Shown here in pieces: positions 52,144-60,365 of a stretch of DNA of 64,000 nucleotides. The position numbers and the translations under genes are program-made. The notes below the pieces were generated by a model, which saw only the letters and a list, made by a program, of their open reading frames with translations, had not been told where the DNA came from and did not search any database. Numbering within the stretch: the first letter of the stretch is position 1; every line of letters starts with the position of its first letter. This stretch comes from Thermohalobaculum sp038534135 (GTDB lineage Bacteria; Pseudomonadota; Alphaproteobacteria; Rhodobacterales; Rhodobacteraceae): NCBI GenBank assembly GCA_038534135.1, contig JBCAXJ010000003.1:62001-126000 (forward strand). The letters run 5' to 3'.

Positions 52144-52337
52144 CCAGGGTCCTCCTGTGATCCACGCAAGATCACGATAACCGTCAACTTCAATATTTCA
52201 AGCTTAAAGTTTCTGATCTGAAGCAACCCGTCATCCACCGCAATGTTCAGAACACGTCAGACCTCATGTCGGAAACCGTCGAGTCGGCAGCCATTGCGTC
52301 GGTATCCTGCGCAGAAGACTGTTTCGGAGGGACGTTC
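52144..52337. promoter_or_regulatory. Divergent promoter region of the anthranilate operon and the MmgE/PrpD gene
   Basis: 194-bp gap with a local A/T-rich stretch at 52186-52215. It contains TTTCAAGCTTAAA (52196-52208), a near-palindrome centred on AAGCTT, a shape common in MarR-type operators. This is the likely control region for the monooxygenase/reductase operon. No -10/-35 pair was assigned. Confidence 0.45.
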
Positions 52338-53654
52338 ATGTCCGCGATTGCAAGGCTGGGTCCGTTCGTTTCCAAAGGGTGCGCAACCGACGATCCGACG
52401 CTGCGCCAGCGCGTGGTCGATGCCTTTGTCGACACCATCGGTTGCATGTCGGTGGGTGCCCGCGCCGAAGCCGTGCAGGGTCTTTGCCGTGCGTTCGAGC
52501 CGATCGCACCCGGCACGTCGCCGGTCTTCGGGACACCGGTGACGCTTGGCCCGGCGATGGCCGCACTGGTAAACGGTGCCTCGGCCCACGCCTGGGATCT
52601 CGATGATTGGGAGGATATGGGCAACACCCATCCCTCGGCGGCTCTGGTGCCTGCGATCCTGGCCGCAGCCAGCCTGCGCAGGTGCAGTGGAGAACGCGCG
52701 CTGACTGCGTATGCGACGGGGTTCGAGGTGATCGCGCGGCTCGGCGCCATGGCGACGTTGGGACACTACCAAGCGGGCTTTCATGTGACTGGAACGCTTG
52801 GCGCCCTCGGGGCCGCAGCGGCCGTCGCGCATCTGATGCGGCTGGATGCGGATCAATCAGGCCATGCCGTGGCCCTGGCAGCGTCGCAGGCCATGGGGTT
52901 GACCGCACAGTTCGGCTCGGACGCCAAGGCACTTCAGGCAGGCTTGGCCGCGAAGGCCGGGTTGCTGTCGGCGCAGATGGCCGCGGCTGGCATTCGCGGC
53001 AAAGAGACTGTGCTCGACGCGCCGCGCGGGTTCTTCGCGGCCCTCTGTCCAGGATGGGAAAGCGATACGTCGCATCTCGACCGGCTTGGTGATCCGCCCG
53101 CGTTGCTCGAGGGCGGCATCTACGTCAAGCGCCACCCATCCTGTGCGTACACCCACCGGTTGATCTCGTGCGCCGAGATCATAGCCCGGACACCGGATTT
53201 CGCACCGGAGGCGATCACCGCAGTGACCGCCATCCTGCCCGACTTCCACCATGCGATCCTTCCCTACGCGGAACCGCAGACCCGAACGGAGGCTCTGTTC
53301 AGCCTGGAGTTCTGCATCTCCCAGACACTGCTGGGGCGGGGTGTCTCGCTTGGTGCGCTCGAGCGGGCTGCGTGGCGGGATGCGGACGGGCGGGCCTTGC
53401 GCCAGCGGATGACGGTCCGGCCCGAACCGGCGCGCAATCCGCACATGCCGATCGATCCCGAGCAACCCGACAGGCTGCTGGTCACGTGCGGGGATCGCAC
53501 ATTCGCGGCAGAGTGCGCCTGGCCCGAGGGGGCTCCGGCAAGATCCCTCGGCGCGGACGGGATCGCCGCCAAGTTCCCCGACCTTCCAATCGATGCGCTC
53601 AGCGGCTGGACCGACGCCGGGGACGTCGCGGAATACGTCGCAAGCGTGTGCTGA
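52338..53654 (+). CDS. MmgE/PrpD family protein
   Basis: 438 residues from the ATG at 52338, which has GGAGGG seven bases upstream; an earlier ATG at 52266 has no such site. The PrpD-like all-helical domain contains DAFVDTIGCMSVGARAEAV, LVNGASAHAWDLDDWEDMGNTHPSAALVPAILAAA, GFHVTGTLGALGAAAAVA and GGIYVKRHPSCAYTHR. Relatives are 2-methylcitrate or cis-aconitate-type dehydratases and epimerases. The role here is unknown; it is divergent from the anthranilate operon and might process a ring-cleavage acid (speculation). Confidence 0.87.
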   Translation: MSAIARLGPFVSKGCATDDPTLRQRVVDAFVDTIGCMSVGARAEAVQGLCRAFEPIAPGTSPVFGTPVTLGPAMAALVNGASAHAWDLDDWEDMGNTHPSAALVPAILAAASLRRCSGERALTAYATGFEVIARLGAMATLGHYQAGFHVTGTLGALGAAAAVAHLMRLDADQSGHAVALAASQAMGLTAQFGSDAKALQAGLAAKAGLLSAQMAAAGIRGKETVLDAPRGFFAALCPGWESDTSHLDRLGDPPALLEGGIYVKRHPSCAYTHRLISCAEIIARTPDFAPEAITAVTAILPDFHHAILPYAEPQTRTEALFSLEFCISQTLLGRGVSLGALERAAWRDADGRALRQRMTVRPEPARNPHMPIDPEQPDRLLVTCGDRTFAAECAWPEGAPARSLGADGIAAKFPDLPIDALSGWTDAGDVAEYVASVC

Positions 53655-53808
53655 TCGCGCCCGCCTTGGCCGCCCGTCGCATACATGATGGCTCTCAGCG
53701 CCTCAAGAATTGACCTCGACGCCTGCAGAAATGCCGCTAATCTCCCTCACGTTGAACGCGCCGTAACACAACAGAACGATGCGCGGAATGATCAAGGGAG
53801 AAGACCTG

Positions 53809-55047
53809 ATGAAGCAACTTTTGTCGTCCATTGCAGTCGGTGCATTGCTGACAGCGCCTGTTCTTGCGGCCAGCAACATCGAAAAACTAGGCGCCTTCAA
53901 GACCACCGGCACTAGCGAGCACATCGTTATTGAACAGGACACGGCGGAAGCGGATGCGATCCGCGAAACGCTGAGCCGGATCAACCTGCCGGACGGCTTC
54001 AAGATTGACCTCTACGCGATCGTGCCCGATGCGCGCCACATGGCGATGGCACCGCAGGGCACCGTGCTGTTCGTCGGCACCAAGAAGACCAAGGTCTGGG
54101 CCGTGATGGACCGCAACCGCGACCGCGTCGCCGACGAGGTCAAGGACTTCGCGCCCTCAATCGCGATGGACGTGCCGAACGGCGTCGCCTTCACCAAGGA
54201 CGGCTTCCTCTACATCGCCGAGCGCAACCGCGTCGTGATGTACCCCGCCGCCGAATTCTTCCAGGAAAGCCCGGATGTCGTCGCGATCCCGGTCGTCGCA
54301 CAAGGCGAACTGATCCCGATCGAGGAAGAGAGCTACAACCACACCGCCCGCGTCATCAAGGTCGGCCCGGACGATAAGCTCTATGTCTCGCTCGGCCAGC
54401 CGTTCAACGTGGCGCCCGCCGAGAAGATGGATCTCTACAAAGAAACCGGGATCGGCGGCATCGTGCGGATGAACCGTGACGGCTCGGGCCGCGAGGTCTA
54501 CACTTATGGCGTGCGCAACTCGGTCGGGCACGACTTCCATCCAGTGACGGGCGAGCTTTGGTTCACCGACAACCAGGTCGACGGCATGGGCGATGACACC
54601 CCGCCGGGCGAGCTGAACCGGCAGACCGCGGCTGGCCAGCACTTCGGCCACCCATGGTATGGTGGCGGAAGCGTGCGGACCAATGAATACGCGGGCGAGG
54701 AAGCCCCCGCCGACATCGTTCATCCCGCTGTCGAGATGGACGCCCATGCAGCCGATCTGGGCATGAGCTTCTACACGGGCCGCATGTTCCCGGAGAAGTA
54801 CAAGAATGCCATCTTCTCGGCCCAGCATGGCTCGTGGAACCGGACCGAGCCTGTCGGTGCACGCGTGATGGTCACCTTCGTCGATGACGAGGGCAATGCG
54901 ACGACCGAGGTCTTCGCCGACGGCTGGCTGAATGAGTTCGGTGAGTATGACGGGCGCCCGGTCGATGTCATCCAGATGAAAGACGGCTCGCTGCTGGTCT
55001 CGGACGACTACGCGAACGCGATCTACCGGATCAGCTACGAAAACTGA
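53809..55047 (+). CDS. Periplasmic PQQ-type sugar dehydrogenase (sorbosone dehydrogenase family)
   Basis: 412 residues from the ATG at 53809 (GGGAG upstream). Signal peptide MKQLLSSIAVGALLTAPVLA. A six-bladed beta-propeller: LPDGFKIDLYAIVPDARHMAMAPQGTVLFVGT, PNGVAFTKDGFLYIAERN, YGVRNSVGHDFHPVTGELWFTDNQVDGMGDD, FGHPWYGGG and FSAQHGSWNRTEPVGARV, consistent with soluble glucose/sorbosone dehydrogenases binding PQQ and calcium. It probably passes electrons to the small cytochrome c encoded 78 bp downstream. Substrate unknown. Confidence 0.9.
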   Translation: MKQLLSSIAVGALLTAPVLAASNIEKLGAFKTTGTSEHIVIEQDTAEADAIRETLSRINLPDGFKIDLYAIVPDARHMAMAPQGTVLFVGTKKTKVWAVMDRNRDRVADEVKDFAPSIAMDVPNGVAFTKDGFLYIAERNRVVMYPAAEFFQESPDVVAIPVVAQGELIPIEEESYNHTARVIKVGPDDKLYVSLGQPFNVAPAEKMDLYKETGIGGIVRMNRDGSGREVYTYGVRNSVGHDFHPVTGELWFTDNQVDGMGDDTPPGELNRQTAAGQHFGHPWYGGGSVRTNEYAGEEAPADIVHPAVEMDAHAADLGMSFYTGRMFPEKYKNAIFSAQHGSWNRTEPVGARVMVTFVDDEGNATTEVFADGWLNEFGEYDGRPVDVIQMKDGSLLVSDDYANAIYRISYEN

Positions 55048-55125
55048 TCCCGACGACGATACTTGGCCCGGGCAGGCGACTGTCCGGGCTTTCTCTATAT
55101 CGACGCGTTGTATGAAAGGACCGCC

Positions 55126-55449
55126 ATGCGCGCTGCCCTGATCTCCGGTCTTGCTCTGATGTTGGCCATGCCGGGTCCGACCTTCGCAAGTGATCTTGAA
55201 GACGGTCGTAAACTTGCCCGGAAATGCTCGGCCTGCCACGGCAAGAACGGCATGGCGCGCGATGCCGAGGCACCGAACCTGGCGGGCCAGCAGGTGCTCT
55301 ATCTGGAGAAGGCGATCAAGGATTTCCGCGATGGTCACCGCGAGGACCGCCGAATGACGCTGGTCGTCAAGAACCTCAGCGACGACGACGTCAAGGCGCT
55401 GGCGAAATGGTATTCCAGCTTCAAGGTGACGGTCGAACCACCGGGCTGA
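55126..55449 (+). CDS. Small periplasmic class I cytochrome c
   Basis: 107 residues from the ATG at 55126 with an AAGGA ribosome-binding site. Signal peptide MRAALISGLALMLAMPGPTFA. One haem-c site CSACH at residues 34-38; the axial Met is probably in DRRMTLVVKNLSDDDVKALAKWYSS, as in cytochrome c4/c553-type domains. It lies directly downstream of the PQQ dehydrogenase gene, so it is its likely electron acceptor. Confidence 0.92.
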   Translation: MRAALISGLALMLAMPGPTFASDLEDGRKLARKCSACHGKNGMARDAEAPNLAGQQVLYLEKAIKDFRDGHREDRRMTLVVKNLSDDDVKALAKWYSSFKVTVEPPG

Positions 55450-55685
55450 GTTCGCATAAGGATCGCCACGGCTGGGCAGGGTCTGCTGCCCAGTGGGCGC
55501 TGATGTAACATAGCGTTGCCACGGATCGCGGTCGCAGTCGGAAGCGCATCGGTGGACCGCTGTTCCCGCGCCGTCCCGGGCGAAGACCCGGGACCGCTTG
55601 GAAACCGCCCGGGCGGTCCCGGCTCAAGGCCGGGACACATCGATACGAACCTAATCTTCCGTTCTGACCGGCAGATTTGGCGCCA
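55450..55685. repeat. Convergent gap with two GC-rich hairpin repeats
   Basis: Contains the fourth copy of the dispersed element at 55573-55594 (arms GTCCCGGG/CCCGGGAC, loop CGAAGA) and a variant at 55616-55636 (arms GTCCCGGC/GCCGGGAC, loop TCAAG). They lie between the convergent cytochrome c and ThDP-enzyme genes, as at 19.1 kb, fitting a terminator role. Confidence 0.8.
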
Positions 55686-57386
55686 CTACCCCGACCCAAC
55701 AGCAACCTCGATCAACGCAAGGCCCCGGTTGGCTTCGACATGCGCCAGCGCGTCGGTCAGTGCGGTCTCGAAGGTGTCCGCTGTCGCAACATGACGTGCC
55801 CAGGCGCGGCTGGCTGCTGCCACCTGCGCAAAGTCCGGGCTCGGCGCCAGCGAGGTCAACGGGATCGTGTTGGCCTTCGACGCGTGCCCGTCCGGGTAGA
55901 TGTCGAGCACGGATTTCCGCACCGCACCCCATTCGCGGTTGTTGAGCACGATCACGATGATCGAGATCCCCATCGCCTCGGCGATCTGGTGGCAAGCGAC
56001 CGGGTTCGCGAAGATATGCGAGCCATCGCCGGTCGCCGCAATCACGGTCCTCTCGGGCCGCGCCATCTTGTAGCCCATCGCCGCCGGGAACCCCCAGCCG
56101 AGGCCGCCGGACAATGGCCCATCGAACCAGCTTTCCGGTCCGTCCAATTCCATGAACGGCAACATGCAGCCAAGTTCGTTGAAGATCGCTGCATCGCGGT
56201 CCCTCACCGCTTCTGCCAGCGCATGACTGACCCACGGCTTTCCGAGCCGAGGTGCATCACGTCCAGCTGCTGCCTGCGCCCGGCGCCGTGATAAATCCTT
56301 CGTGTTGCGGTGGGCAATAACCCGATGCCGTTCGACACAGGTTGCCGCGTGTGCCGCGTACCGTGGCGCCATCGCGTCGGACAAGGCCAGCAGGCTTGGT
56401 CCGATCTCCCCGGGAAGACTCAAGTCCGCACGGAAATTCCGAATGGGAAACCGCGCCTGCAAGGGGTCCTCACCCATCTGGATTACGGTGCAATCAGGTT
56501 CGGGATTGGCGACATCCGGGCTCCATGGCGCCAGGGCGCCGATCACCAGAATAGCATCTGCCTCGGCCAGCAGCGGCACCGGATCAGCGTCTGCCGCCAT
56601 TGGATGGGAGGTCGACGTGGCAAGCTGTGTGGCCCAATACTGGCAGACCGGGATGCCCCATCGATCCGCCAGATCGGACAGAGCGGCGTATCCTTCGGCA
56701 CTACCTGCACCACGCTGCGCGAAGACCACGGGATGCTTGGCCTCGGCGAGAATCCTTGCGGCGCGCGCCATGTTGTCTGGGCGGGGTGAGGCAACGAACG
56801 GCTGCATTTGCGGGCGCCGATCCGTCAGATCCTCGGGCACGGTTTCGCATAGAACCTCGCGCGGCAGGCTCAGATAGACCGGCCCGGGCGGCGTCGAGTT
56901 CGCAATCCCGTGGGCGCGGTCGAGCACGTCGCAGATCTGTTCGGGAAAGCGCAGTTCGTAATCCCACTTGCAGGATTCGCGCACCATCGCGGCCTGATCA
57001 CGCATTTCCTGGCCCCAGCCGATCGGCACGCTCCGCGCACCCAAACGTCCGGCCTCCAGGACCGGAGTGCGTCCTGACATCAGCAATACCGGCACGTGCT
57101 CGGTCGCCGCGTTGATCGCACCCAACACGCAATTCGCCAGACCGACATTGGTGTGCGCGATCACGGCCTGCGCGCGCCCGGAACCCAGATAGTATCCATG
57201 CGCCATCGCCATCGCGGCACCTTCATGCGGGATCACGATTGCCTCGGGCAGGTCAATCCCGCGCGCCTCTGCTTCGGCCAGGCCTTCGATGATCGGTGGG
57301 AAGTCGGTGCCCGAGTTGGCGAAGATGCAATCGACCCCCAACTGCTTCAGACGGGTCAGCAGTGCCGCTCCAGCCGTCATTGCCAT
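55686..57386 (-). CDS. Thiamine-diphosphate-dependent decarboxylase/synthase (acetolactate synthase-like)
   Basis: 566 residues from the ATG at 57386 (GGGGAG ribosome-binding site 8 bp upstream). N-terminal Pyr domain with the catalytic Glu in VIPHEGAAMAMAHGYYLGSG; a central TPP_enzyme_M domain; and a C-terminal PP domain with the ThDP/Mg motif ATGDGSHIFANPVACHQIAEAMGISIIVIVLNN. Belongs to the acetolactate synthase/benzoylformate decarboxylase group; no small regulatory subunit is adjacent, so a catabolic 2-oxoacid decarboxylase is more likely than branched-chain synthesis. Confidence 0.88.
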   Translation of the reverse strand: MAMTAGAALLTRLKQLGVDCIFANSGTDFPPIIEGLAEAEARGIDLPEAIVIPHEGAAMAMAHGYYLGSGRAQAVIAHTNVGLANCVLGAINAATEHVPVLLMSGRTPVLEAGRLGARSVPIGWGQEMRDQAAMVRESCKWDYELRFPEQICDVLDRAHGIANSTPPGPVYLSLPREVLCETVPEDLTDRRPQMQPFVASPRPDNMARAARILAEAKHPVVFAQRGAGSAEGYAALSDLADRWGIPVCQYWATQLATSTSHPMAADADPVPLLAEADAILVIGALAPWSPDVANPEPDCTVIQMGEDPLQARFPIRNFRADLSLPGEIGPSLLALSDAMAPRYAAHAATCVERHRVIAHRNTKDLSRRRAQAAAGRDAPRLGKPWVSHALAEAVRDRDAAIFNELGCMLPFMELDGPESWFDGPLSGGLGWGFPAAMGYKMARPERTVIAATGDGSHIFANPVACHQIAEAMGISIIVIVLNNREWGAVRKSVLDIYPDGHASKANTIPLTSLAPSPDFAQVAAASRAWARHVATADTFETALTDALAHVEANRGLALIEVAVGSG

Positions 57387-57709
57387 GTCATGATCTCCCC
57401 GGAGACGTTCACTCAGCCTATCGGAGCCGGTGCAGGCGCCGTCAAGTGATGGATGTCGATCCGGCTGCCACATTCGACGGGCGTTTGAACGGGAAAGCGC
57501 AGGTGATTCATCGAAAACGCAGCGCACCAACAGATGAAAGAAGTCCTAGCCGTTGCGCAATATGTACCCTGCACCGTCGAGTCTTTGGAGGTACCGTTGC
57601 GGTATCCGTGCCCGACGAAAGGAATACCTTTGCACTACGATTGCACGACCAATGCGTCCAAGGCCGGAAGTCAGCGCAAGACCGCGTCAGGCAGCGTGCG
57701 TTCCCGGTC
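57387..57709. other. 323-bp gap upstream of the ThDP enzyme
   Basis: No supported gene. It should contain the promoter of the ThDP-enzyme gene and the end of the VOC-gene transcript. Composition becomes mixed rather than GC-rich around 57530-57650. The open frame on the plus strand here has no domain or ribosome-binding site. Confidence 0.4.
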
Positions 57710-58198
57710 TCAGCCCGGCACCTCGGTGATGTCTTCGCCATCGACCCGGACGTAATCATCTGCCGCCGCGATCTTGCCGCTTGCCGCGAAGACACCCTTG
57801 CCGGGGACGTGGTTGACCTCGAGCCGGATGCCGTCCGGGTCTTCGAACAGCACATAGTAATAGCCTGGCGCCCAGGCCCCGTCGCATGGGCCACGGACGA
57901 TCGTGCCTCCGATCTCGGTCACGAGTTCTGCTGTCTTTTCAACGTCTTCGCGATTGCGGGCGCGCAGGCAGAGATGGTGCAGACCGACCCGGTACTGCTC
58001 GAATTTTGTATCCTTGAACTCGGGATCGCAGCGGCGCACGCCGATCGCGGTGCGTGCACCAACATGATAGAGAAAATCCGGACCGTCGTTCACGCACTGC
58101 ATGCCGAACGCTGGCAGCAGCTTCGAATAGAACGCATGGGCCTTGTCGAACTGCGTCACCGTCAGCATCACATGCGCCATGCCGTTGATCTCAATCAT
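57710..58198 (-). CDS. VOC-superfamily (glyoxalase/dioxygenase fold) protein
   Basis: 162 residues with two beta-alpha-beta-beta-beta modules. Metal-ligand candidates: His in MAHVMLTVTQFDKAHAFYSKLLPAFG, His in RVGLHHLCLRARN and Glu in VLFEDPDGIRLEVNHVPG. The GHxxL-like strand, xPDG and Glu pattern is typical of glyoxalase I/fosfomycin-resistance/extradiol dioxygenase relatives; the reaction is undefined. It is followed on the same strand by the ThDP enzyme after 323 bp, so it is probably independent. Confidence 0.83.
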   Translation of the reverse strand: MIEINGMAHVMLTVTQFDKAHAFYSKLLPAFGMQCVNDGPDFLYHVGARTAIGVRRCDPEFKDTKFEQYRVGLHHLCLRARNREDVEKTAELVTEIGGTIVRGPCDGAWAPGYYYVLFEDPDGIRLEVNHVPGKGVFAASGKIAAADDYVRVDGEDITEVPG

Positions 58199-58213
58199 CG
58201 CCGCGCGCCCTTG

Positions 58214-58729
58214 CTAGTCCTTTGATATTTCGTAATTTTCGACGCCCCAGATGTCGGTTTTGGCAACCCAGCCGCGATAGCCGTCCTTCTCGAGCTCGCA
58301 CCAGGCAGCTTCGCAGTTGCGCAAGCGGGCGACGACGCCGCGTTCAACCTCGGCCGTGGCGGCGGCTGTCACGTGCGGCTCGTCGCGCAGGAAAACCGTA
58401 TCGCCGGTGATCAGGACGGTGCGCCGCCCCGTCAGCATAGCGTGGAAGACCCAGCCCCCGGCATCGTCAACGTCCACGACACGCCGCCAATCGCCATATT
58501 CGTCCACCACACGGACCGGCCAGCCTGCCCGGCGAAAGACCCAATCCTTGCGGTAGTCCAGCCCAGGCCCGCGCCGCACATTGATCTTTGACGATCTCAA
58601 CGACACGTAACGCGGGATCGGCAGGTTCGTTACCGTACCAATTTCCTGAGCGATTGCAGGCGTTTGTGCCTGTGGAAACAGAAGCAGACCCATCAGGGCC
58701 ACCCCGATCAGCCGGGTTAGAACCATCAT
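58214..58729 (-). CDS. Exported protein with two bacterial SH3 domains
   Basis: 171 residues with a signal peptide (LIGVALMGLLLFPQAQTPAIAQ). Two SH3b repeats follow: about 42-100 (SLRSSKINVRRGPGLDYRKDWVFRRAGWPVRVVDEYGDWRRV) and about 105-165 (TVFLRDEPHVTAAATAEVERGVVARLRNCEAAWCELEKDGYRGWV). SH3b domains often bind peptidoglycan or occur in envelope proteins; this one is presumably periplasmic. It ends 15 bp upstream of the VOC gene and is divergent from the hydroxyacid dehydrogenase gene. Confidence 0.85.
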   Translation of the reverse strand: MMVLTRLIGVALMGLLLFPQAQTPAIAQEIGTVTNLPIPRYVSLRSSKINVRRGPGLDYRKDWVFRRAGWPVRVVDEYGDWRRVVDVDDAGGWVFHAMLTGRRTVLITGDTVFLRDEPHVTAAATAEVERGVVARLRNCEAAWCELEKDGYRGWVAKTDIWGVENYEISKD

Positions 58730-58848
58730 TGCCTCACTGCTCGCACCGCTTTGCGCGGTCTTTTCCTCGCCGGGGTCGAGACTTTTCCCTTCACCCCGGG
58801 CACAGCGGAAACTATCACGGCGGAAACAATACGGGAAGGAATTCGAGC

Positions 58849-59835
58849 ATGAGCCGAGAGCGCCCCAAGGTCGTCGTCACGCGCCGCCTGCCCGAGCCGG
58901 TCGAGACGCGGATGCGCGAGCTGTTCGACGTGACGCTGAATGACAGCGACACACCGATGGAGACGTCGGATCTGCGCGCCGCGCTGCAGACTGCCGATGT
59001 GCTGGTGCCGACGCTGAACGACCAGATCGACCAGAAGCTGCTCGCGGGTGCCGGACCCGACCTGAAGCTGATCGCGAATTACGGCGCAGGGGTTGATCAC
59101 ATCGATGTCGAAACCGCCCGGTCGCGCGGCATTCTGGTGTCCAATACGCCCGGCGTGCTGACCGAGGACACCGCCGATATGACCATGGCGCTGATCCTGT
59201 CGGTGCCGCGCCGCCTGCGGGAGGGGATCGAACTGATGTCCTCGGGCGAGTGGCATGGCTGGTCGCCGATGGCGATCCAGGGCCACCGCATCTGGGGCAA
59301 GCGCCTGGGCATTCTGGGCATGGGCCGGATCGGTCAGGCGGTCGCACGGCGGGCTAAGGCGTTCGGCCTGCAGATCCACTATCACAACCGCCGCCGCCTG
59401 CATCCGGACATCGAGGACGAGTTCGAGGCAACCTATTGGGAAAGCCTCGACCAGATGCTGGCCCGGGTCGACATTGTCAGCGTGAACTGCCCGCATACAC
59501 CCGCAACTTTTCATCTGCTGTCGGCGCGCAGATTGAAGCTGTTGAAGCCGACATCCTACATCGTGAACACGGCGCGCGGCGAGGTCATCGACGAGAACGC
59601 GCTGATCCGGATGCTGGAAGCAGGCGAGATCGCGGGTGCCGGACTGGATGTCTTCGAGCACGAGCCGGGCGTGAACCCGCGCCTCAAGAAGCTCTCGAAC
59701 GTCGTGCTGCTGCCGCACATGGCCTCGGCCACCGAAGAAGGCCGGCTCGAAATGGGTGAGAAGGTCATCATCAACATCAAGACCTTTGCCGATGGGCACC
59801 GCCCGCCAGATCAAGTCGTCCCATCGATGCTCTGA
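58849..59835 (+). CDS. D-2-hydroxyacid dehydrogenase (glycerate/glyoxylate reductase type)
   Basis: 328 residues from the ATG at 58849 (GGAAGGA ribosome-binding site); the frame is open far upstream but that part is antisense to the SH3b gene. NAD motif LGILGMGRIGQAVARRAKAFG, catalytic Arg in VNTARGEVIDENAL, Glu in DVFEHEPGVNPRL and His in VVLLPHMASATEEGR. The ANYGAGVDHIDVETARSRGILVSNTPGVLTEDTADM block fits D-glycerate dehydrogenase/glyoxylate reductase. Its stop overlaps the acetyltransferase start (TGATG). Confidence 0.93.
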   Translation: MSRERPKVVVTRRLPEPVETRMRELFDVTLNDSDTPMETSDLRAALQTADVLVPTLNDQIDQKLLAGAGPDLKLIANYGAGVDHIDVETARSRGILVSNTPGVLTEDTADMTMALILSVPRRLREGIELMSSGEWHGWSPMAIQGHRIWGKRLGILGMGRIGQAVARRAKAFGLQIHYHNRRRLHPDIEDEFEATYWESLDQMLARVDIVSVNCPHTPATFHLLSARRLKLLKPTSYIVNTARGEVIDENALIRMLEAGEIAGAGLDVFEHEPGVNPRLKKLSNVVLLPHMASATEEGRLEMGEKVIINIKTFADGHRPPDQVVPSML

Positions 59836-60365
59836 TGCAGATCCGCGAGGGCACGTCCGTCGATCTGGAGGCTATAGCCCGTATCCACGCGGACAGTTGG
59901 CGTGACAGCTATCGCGGGATCATGGAGGACGCCTTTCTGGACTGGCAGGTCCTCGAGGATCGTATGGATGCTTGGGCTGGCCGGTTTCGCGCTCCGCCGC
60001 CTGATTTCCAGGTGCTGGTGGCCGAGCGCGACGCAACGGTGATCGGTTTCATCTGCGTCTTCGCGGATGAAAAGCCGGGATGGCTGCTGCTTGATAACCT
60101 GCATGTCAGCGAAGCTGCGCGGCGGCGTGGGGCGGGGCAGAAACTGATGCGGGCGATGTCCAAACGCCTCGCCGAGAAAGGCCGTCAGAAGGTCCGGTTG
60201 CTGGTGCTCGAAGGCAACGAGGGCGCATGCCGCTTCTACGAACGTCTTGGCAGCACAAAGCGCCCGATCGAGCATAAGGGCTTTCGGGGCCTTGGGCCGT
60301 TCGCATCGATCCCCTATGAATGGGAGGCGTTCGGCGAGCTTGGTCAAGCCACGTCCGCGGCATGA
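59835..60365 (+). CDS. GNAT-family N-acetyltransferase
   Basis: 176 residues. QIREGTSVDLEAIARIHADSWRDSYRG at the N-terminus is typical of GNATs, with the acetyl-CoA pyrophosphate loop at LLLDNLHVSEAARRRGAGQKLMRAM (R-x2-G-x-G type) and LLVLEGNEGACRFYERLGSTK. Acceptor substrate unknown. It overlaps the dehydrogenase stop by one base and the PHA synthase start by four (ATGA), forming a tight three-gene operon. Confidence 0.9.
   Translation: MQIREGTSVDLEAIARIHADSWRDSYRGIMEDAFLDWQVLEDRMDAWAGRFRAPPPDFQVLVAERDATVIGFICVFADEKPGWLLLDNLHVSEAARRRGAGQKLMRAMSKRLAEKGRQKVRLLVLEGNEGACRFYERLGSTKRPIEHKGFRGLGPFASIPYEWEAFGELGQATSAA

Noticed and set aside
55659..55669. TCCGTTCTGAC at 55.66 kb as a third copy of the anthranilate-operon repeat
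   Set aside because: Only an 11-base match, at the 3' end of an unrelated convergent gene; palindrome incomplete.
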